Position numbers and translations under genes: made by a program. The notes below the pieces were generated by a model, which saw nothing but the letters and a program-made list of their open reading frames with translations, was not told the DNA's origin and did not search any database. Shown here one piece after another: positions 58,866 through 64,000 of a DNA stretch of 64,000 nucleotides. The number at the start of each line of letters is the position of its first letter. Within the stretch, counting starts at the first letter, position 1. The DNA comes from Eukaryota sp. TZLM1-RC (lineage: Eukaryota; Metamonada: BaSk clade). The stretch spans positions 62,001 through 126,000 of the forward strand of contig JAUPSS010000011.1 in NCBI GenBank assembly GCA_040285825.1. The letters run 5' to 3'.

Positions 58866-59990
58866 ATAAGCTCCACATCCTAAAAGCCTGCATCTCCAAT
58901 ATCGAAGCAGTTAATTACTAAAGATTCAGAAAATTTACCAAAAGAAGAAAGTGAATCAGAAATTAATTTCACCATTGCCTTATATGTTGAAAACACAATC
59001 CCGTTTTGCCAGTCAACATAATTGAAAATTCTTCCAGTTCTTTCCTTTATAACTAGGCTGAAATTTTCAAGGAAACCAAAGCAACCTTTCCTAAACAACA
59101 GACCAAACAAAAAACAAGGAGTATCGATTGTAGTAGGCACGAGAATTTTCATTATTAGAAGAACTAGGTTTCGCGTATTTAGCAATATTGTATTTTTCAC
59201 CAGCAAGAAGAGGATTAATGACATCAGAATTAATGAAATGTTCCTTAGAAGAATTACAAGGGTCAATGGACATGGCATCTAAAATAGTAAAACTACAATT
59301 TAAGCGGGGAACAACCAAATCCCCTCTTGTAAGACCCATAGAAGCTCTGTTGTGGCGCATACTATCAATATTGGGGTCATCGAGAATTAATTTTGATAGC
59401 AATGGCACTAAAAACGAATCTACTCGTTATGAATTGCACATTACGTAACTTTGGTCCCTAACATTATAATGTACTATGCTTCTAAATGTAATGAAATGTT
59501 TACAGTTCAAAAGATGAGTAAACAAAAGAGGTTTACCACATTTACATGTTAAATGATTGGGCAAATTGTTTGGCCTTAGAAAACAACGAAAACGCATGTT
59601 TAAAAGCCATTGATTGTTTTTTAACAAAAGTCCATAAACAAAAAAAAATTACCGAAAGCGGGATTTTCAGTTTTGGCCAAGCCAAGTCTTACTTCATAAT
59701 CCAAGCTTTCATATAATTTAACCAAATGGTGCTGAATCTTTTTCAGGCAAAAACGTAAATTTGGGAGTGATCGGCTGGGAATCTCTTGAACATTCTGAGG
59801 AAAATACTGAATCCAGCTATCACTGGGCAAATCATCTAATTCAAATTGAAGTTGACTTAAGTATAAATTTGCTTCACCATTGATCAGATGAACATCATAA
59901 GGGAACCTTTGGAAAAATTCAAGAACAAAAATTTTACCGCGTTTTAAAAATGCTGCTTTACTCAAAATCAAAGATTTGATAATCATTCCT
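58866..59990 (-). pseudogene. Family A non-LTR copy A6 (A3/A6 subfamily)
   Basis: Minus-strand, 5'-truncated copy in four frames (59986-59621, 59627-59427, 59408-59091, 59278-58880). It carries the CCHC finger CKCGKPLLFTHLLNC, the VRDQ motif, RGDLVVPRLN with ILDAMSID, and the end block DWQNGIVFS. It has frameshifts and stops. Its 3' end matches A3 rather than A5. Confidence 0.82.
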
Positions 59991-61153
59991 TAATTGAAAA
60001 CTCTATAATTGAAACAAAACACAGGCCATATAGTTTAAAAATACCAAATTGAAAACTGACAGAATTGAAACAGTTTTAGGGAGCTACTTGAAACAAGCAG
60101 ACATCTTTTTTTTATGTTCATTACAAGTATTGCTGTTATGTTTTTTTCCCTTTGCAACAAAGTACCTTCCTCTCCATCTTGCTTCTTGAAAACCTGCCCT
60201 TTCGTGTTACAAAAAAAAGGCCCTCCTAATGCTTTTTTTATCATTTTATCATACTGCTCTACGTTGTCTCCTTCTTCATTGTTGATTGTACTGGATGTTT
60301 TTCCACTCGTTACATTATCCATTGAAACATCAATTTGAAGACACATGAGTTCGATTCCCACGAACGTTTGGTTCCTTGATCAATTTGTTTTGACTATCGC
60401 AAAATGTTCACATTTCTCTTGTGGTAAAAAACTTGCTGTCACCTTTACAACGCTTTAAGAGTTTCTCAGACCACCGCTTAGTAATGTAAATCAAAAGATT
60501 GTAATCTCTCTTTTTGAACGTTGCGTCAATTGTCATTGAAATAGAATGGTGTGTGTGGCTCATAATATTCAATTTAGCATCACTTTTTTGTTGGATGTTG
60601 CTAGCACAATCGATCGTATATGTGATAAAAAGCTTACTGTCGGATTTAAAATGCTCTTGAAGCTCATCAGATGACCGCTTAGTGATGTCAATCATGTACA
60701 TTTTTGCTTCCCACTGATTGTTCAGTGTCCTTTTGAAATATTGTCCGCTGAAATTGGAGAAGTTGGTGAAATTATATTGAATTGTCGTAGTAGTTAGCTT
60801 AATAATAAACGCTTGAGTTTTCTTTAAAGAATTAATGTTACATATTTTCAAATTCTTCTTAAATGACAACCGTTGTTAAAGCACGGATAATGTTCATACG
60901 ATAACAAATTCATTTTTTATACTATTCGGGAATTCTATTTGAAGAAGAAGGTTCTGACGAACCAATAGAGCACTTTTTCATCAAGGAACTGGTTTCTGTC
61001 GAATTGTGTGTCCAAAACCACGGATTTGATGACCGCGCCATTCTTATTATTCTTATTATTAGAGTTATAAGAGACATTGAAACACAGTTTGAACAAAAGA
61101 AGTGCAAAAATTTTTAGACAAACAATTTGAGGTTGTATTCCAGTGTATCGCAT
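59991..61153. other. Region with three unrecognised minus-strand ORFs
   Basis: Open frames at 60035-60361, 60408-60869 and 60935-61153, all A/T-rich and Asn/Lys/Ser-rich. None matches a family I know. The middle one (153 codons) contains a repeated unit (see findings). They may be host orphan genes, exons or old element parts. Confidence 0.3.
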
Positions 61154-61466
61154 GTATAAATTGCTGTTGCAAAATAAATAGAAGGTTTCTCTGACTGTGA
61201 AGTTTTTCCATGATATCTCTCTGTAATTGAAACAAAATGTATTTAACCTGAATGTTTGGAGTGAGATTTCAATTCCAGATTAATTCAAATTGAAACAAAG
61301 ATAAATTGATCATTCTCTTTTGAAGCAAATACACTTCCGATGCAGTCTAGTTCAATGCCATATGTCCTGGCCACACACTATTGTATCACTTATTTTCAAT
61401 TGTATAAAATTTTTGATTTCATCTCATTTAGGAACTGGGGTAATTGTAAACTTACTTTTCAATCCA

Positions 61467-63494
61467 ATGCGTTCTCTTGTTGCCCACAACACTATCCGTG
61501 ATCTTTCTTTAGCTCTATTCCTACTAGTTGTTTTTTGGTTCACATTAAGTAAACGGGTCGATGTATCAGCTAGACTGGAGTTCATTATTCCAAACACTCA
61601 TAAAACCACACTTACCAGTAAATATTCTCTCGATCTACCATCTCCTATAATATCAAAACTTGACGGAAAGCAGAACTATCTTGTCAAACTTTCTGGAGAA
61701 CCAAAGCTTACGGTCTATGATTTGACCAGCAAATCAGCAACTCTCCCAAGAAGGACACAGAAACCATCAAGACCAAAACCCATATCTTCAGTCCCTCTAC
61801 CGACCTCTTCCTTTCCAGTAGCACTAGTGTCTGGAGCTCTTACCAATTCCCAACATGATGTGGATTTGGGACATGAGCCATTGGAAGGAGAGGTTATTAT
61901 TGTGGTGACTGAAGACTTTGGTGTTTTTTGCTTTGACCAGCACCTCAACCTTTTATGGGACTCTCACCTTTATCATGACGTCCAGGATGCACTACATGAC
62001 CTTGCTACCTTTGAGATCGCTGTAACCGTTGTTCCTCAAAGGATTGTGGTGGGCGATGAAGGTTGTGTGGTTGTTGCGGTACGACCAAGAAAGGTAACTC
62101 ATCGTGATACTGATTCAGATCTTTCCCCTTTTGATGATGAACTAATTTCCCACGTGGATTACTTTGCTTTTGCTGGGAGAACTGGCGAGGAAAGATGGTG
62201 CCACGTGGCAAGTGATGACGTCAGCAGGGAGTCAGGAATAACTGATTTATGGGAAATTGATGAACGCATGTCTGCAAGTAGTTTTGGTCATTCACATCAC
62301 CACACAGAAAATGATTGGAGAGTCTTTAGAAGCTCTGTTCTTAACTCCCTTCCTTTTTCTTGGTCAGGACCTCTTGATTCTAAAATAGATAGCGAATTCT
62401 TCATCACAGATGATAAACTCACTGAGGAAATTGCCAAGGGTTCTTTTGGTGACGCACATGAACAATTAGCTAGAGACTCTTATTCGCCTTTCTTAACTAT
62501 TCAACAGCAGCGTAATGTTTTTTCAGTTAAGTTATTACATTATCAATTGAAAAAAGATAAAGTTTTTGATAACGTAATTATCGGAAGTTTTGGAAATGGT
62601 ATTGAAGTTGTTCATCTTTATACGGGAAAAGTACTTGCTCATTTAACCCTACTCAGCGATAAATCTAGTTATGCTGACGTCAACGATGATGGTTTGATTG
62701 AACGTGTAGAAGTCCAAGAGGTTAGTAATGATCACGATGACAATTTCCAACCCTGTCGCGTAGTTGTAACTTCTCTTTCTTCAAAACATGAGGTTCTGTG
62801 GGAATCTAGTATATGTCACCTTCATGAAGATGTGGTAGAGCGAGTTGTGGGTTCTGCAACAGAGAATATAGCTGGTTCCGGATCAGGAAGGAGGGTCAAA
62901 AAGAGAGGTCAAAAAGAGAAGGTATCACGTGATGCTCAAGTCATGTTAGATGCAACGTCACCTTTGATTGATAAAGAAGAGAAGTTGATTGTGTTTTCGA
63001 CATCTGATGGGTTATTGACTGCCTACACAACGGAAGGTTTCCTTTCTTGGCAGTCGCATAATGGAGCTGAATGGAACCCAAGTGATGTTAGCTTTGCACC
63101 CTCACTCAAAAAGGTATCAATCAATCAAAAAGTTGATTGTTACCTTTCCTTTTCCGATCACTCTGTTCGGATGGTTACTTCTAAGGGGGAATTCTTGGTA
63201 GATATCCCTATTACAGACCACCTTTCCTCTCAGGTTACTGTTGGGGATGTGTCTAATCGTGGAATTTCTTCAGTAATCGTACCTTGTAACAAATTCATCA
63301 AAGTGTACTCACTCAAAATTCACCACCAAGCAAATGCCATGGCTAGGGCAGTCTTAATTACTATATTAGTTTCTGTTGTTATTGTAGTTGGAGGGGTTCA
63401 AGTGTCACTAAGGAAGAGAACACTTCATGACTTAGTTGGTGATAAAGAGGAAGAAATAGAAGAAGTAGAAGAAGTAGAAGATTTTGAGCTCTGA
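61467..63494 (+). CDS. Membrane protein with beta-propeller-like lumenal/extracellular domain
   Basis: 675 residues with the start chosen at the ATG at 61467 (MRSLVAHNTIRDLSLALF), which puts a 17-residue hydrophobic anchor at residues 11-27; the frame stays open further upstream but that part is A/T-rich. A large domain of about 600 residues follows with propeller-like strands: VVTEDFGVFCFDQHLNLLWD, then IGSFGNGIEVVHLYTGKVL, SYADVNDDGLIERVE (FG-GAP-like calcium loop) and VTVGDVSNRGISSVIV. A second hydrophobic segment (AVLITILVSVVIVVGGVQV) lies near the C-terminus, followed by an acidic tail of E-E-V repeats. It resembles FG-GAP/PQQ-type propeller membrane proteins such as plant DEX1 or FAM234. 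The exact orthologue is not established. Confidence 0.72.
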   Translation: MRSLVAHNTIRDLSLALFLLVVFWFTLSKRVDVSARLEFIIPNTHKTTLTSKYSLDLPSPIISKLDGKQNYLVKLSGEPKLTVYDLTSKSATLPRRTQKPSRPKPISSVPLPTSSFPVALVSGALTNSQHDVDLGHEPLEGEVIIVVTEDFGVFCFDQHLNLLWDSHLYHDVQDALHDLATFEIAVTVVPQRIVVGDEGCVVVAVRPRKVTHRDTDSDLSPFDDELISHVDYFAFAGRTGEERWCHVASDDVSRESGITDLWEIDERMSASSFGHSHHHTENDWRVFRSSVLNSLPFSWSGPLDSKIDSEFFITDDKLTEEIAKGSFGDAHEQLARDSYSPFLTIQQQRNVFSVKLLHYQLKKDKVFDNVIIGSFGNGIEVVHLYTGKVLAHLTLLSDKSSYADVNDDGLIERVEVQEVSNDHDDNFQPCRVVVTSLSSKHEVLWESSICHLHEDVVERVVGSATENIAGSGSGRRVKKRGQKEKVSRDAQVMLDATSPLIDKEEKLIVFSTSDGLLTAYTTEGFLSWQSHNGAEWNPSDVSFAPSLKKVSINQKVDCYLSFSDHSVRMVTSKGEFLVDIPITDHLSSQVTVGDVSNRGISSVIVPCNKFIKVYSLKIHHQANAMARAVLITILVSVVIVVGGVQVSLRKRTLHDLVGDKEEEIEEVEEVEDFEL

Positions 63495-63948
63495 GTTTGT
63501 AAGAAACAATGTCTTATAAATTGCTATTCACTATTTATGATTTGATCTTTGAAAGTAAACATTTGTGTTTTGATTGCTCATATGAGAGATTTTGTTAGAA
63601 TCTACTATTTTCAATTCACATGAACTAACTATTTTGAGAACGAACAGAACTTTGTTTATGATCTATTTATTTATGATTGACCATCAAAACCGTATTGTTC
63701 AAACAATAAAGAAAAAAGTATTTATGTGAAATTTAATATTTACTTTATAAGATACAAATAATTGGAAATTTTCTTCTCACTGGTTAATTAATTTCATACA
63801 TTAGCAATGTGTGAATCACTATGCGATACTTCAATTATGTAGGCAAAATCAAATAAATCAAAAGAAAATCAAATAGAATAGTGCAAAAAATATACAAAAG
63901 CTTTGAATAAATATACAGTTAACCAAATTAAAAAATACCATAAAAAAC
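63495..63948. other. Intergenic between convergent genes
   Basis: A/T-rich; no gene seen. Confidence 0.45.
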
Positions 63949-64000
63949 TCAAACATTATGCATGACATAACGAGAGTAATCAAGCTTGCCATCCTTGACA
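63949..64000 (-). CDS. 3' end of an EF-hand-like protein gene (cut by window edge)
   Basis: The last 17 codons and stop of a minus-strand gene that enters from the right: VKDGKLDYSRYVMHNV. The pattern D-G-K-L-D-Y fits the second half of a degenerate EF-hand loop, as at the end of myosin light chains or calmodulin-like proteins. Too short to be sure. Confidence 0.4.
   Translation of the reverse strand, partial: VKDGKLDYSRYVMHNV

Noticed and set aside
60345-60362. TTCGATTCC motif resembling a tRNA T loop
   Set aside because: No matching acceptor, D or anticodon stems can be drawn around it.
1-64000. CRISPR array, bacterial operon or prophage
   Set aside because: No regularly spaced repeats were seen; spliceosomal introns, eukaryotic gene families and the tRNA show that the DNA is eukaryotic.

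Overview
This is a 64 kb stretch of nuclear DNA from a eukaryote, most likely a single-celled flagellate or amoeboflagellate protist. Genes use the standard stop codons. The host genes are a ribosomal protein, a SNARE, a centriole protein, WD40 and zinc-finger cell-cycle proteins and an amino-acid transporter. Their introns are tiny, 28-36 nt, with GT...AG ends. A CPAP/SAS-4-type gene implies centrioles or basal bodies. An RWP-RK gene is typical of plants, amoebae and several protist groups and is absent from animals and fungi. I cannot name the lineage from sequence alone.

Host genes lie in four islands. Island 1 (about 4.0-8.8 kb) has a small unknown ORF, a longin R-SNARE, an RWP-RK protein and RPL19. 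Island 2 (19.4-20.6 kb) is the CPAP/SAS-4 gene. Island 3 (33.2-47.5 kb) has a two-RRM protein, a coiled-coil protein, a CDT2-like WD40 protein head-to-head with a BuGZ/ZNF207 homologue, an amino-acid transporter, an M3 metallopeptidase with three introns, and tRNA-Glu(TTC). Island 4 (53.4-64 kb) has a tail-anchored coiled-coil protein, a two-membrane-segment beta-propeller-like protein, and at the right edge the end of an EF-hand-like gene.

Everything between the islands is a graveyard of mobile DNA. (i) At least five families (A-E) of non-LTR retrotransposons have a reverse transcriptase, then a CCHC finger and a restriction-like (PD-(D/E)XK type) endonuclease at the C-terminus. Most copies are 5'-truncated, and several have 11-13 bp target duplications. 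(ii) Three divergent lineages (F1-F3) of Fanzor proteins are present; these are the eukaryotic TnpB/OMEGA-type RuvC nucleases. All are broken. (iii) A young Ty3/gypsy-type LTR element (9950-17632) has two identical 188-bp LTRs and an extra region of about 660 residues between RNase H and integrase. (iv) Two hAT transposase remnants are present. (v) A 1-kb Mutator-like element has 64-bp terminal inverted repeats and an 8-bp target duplication.

The elements are nested: family A sits inside family E, family A sits inside a hAT, and family E replaces the middle of a Fanzor. The order of events can therefore be read from the junctions. The most unusual items are the co-residence of three Fanzor lineages with endonuclease-bearing retrotransposons, the very compact LTR element, and a chimeric reverse-transcriptase ORF directly upstream of a Fanzor gene.
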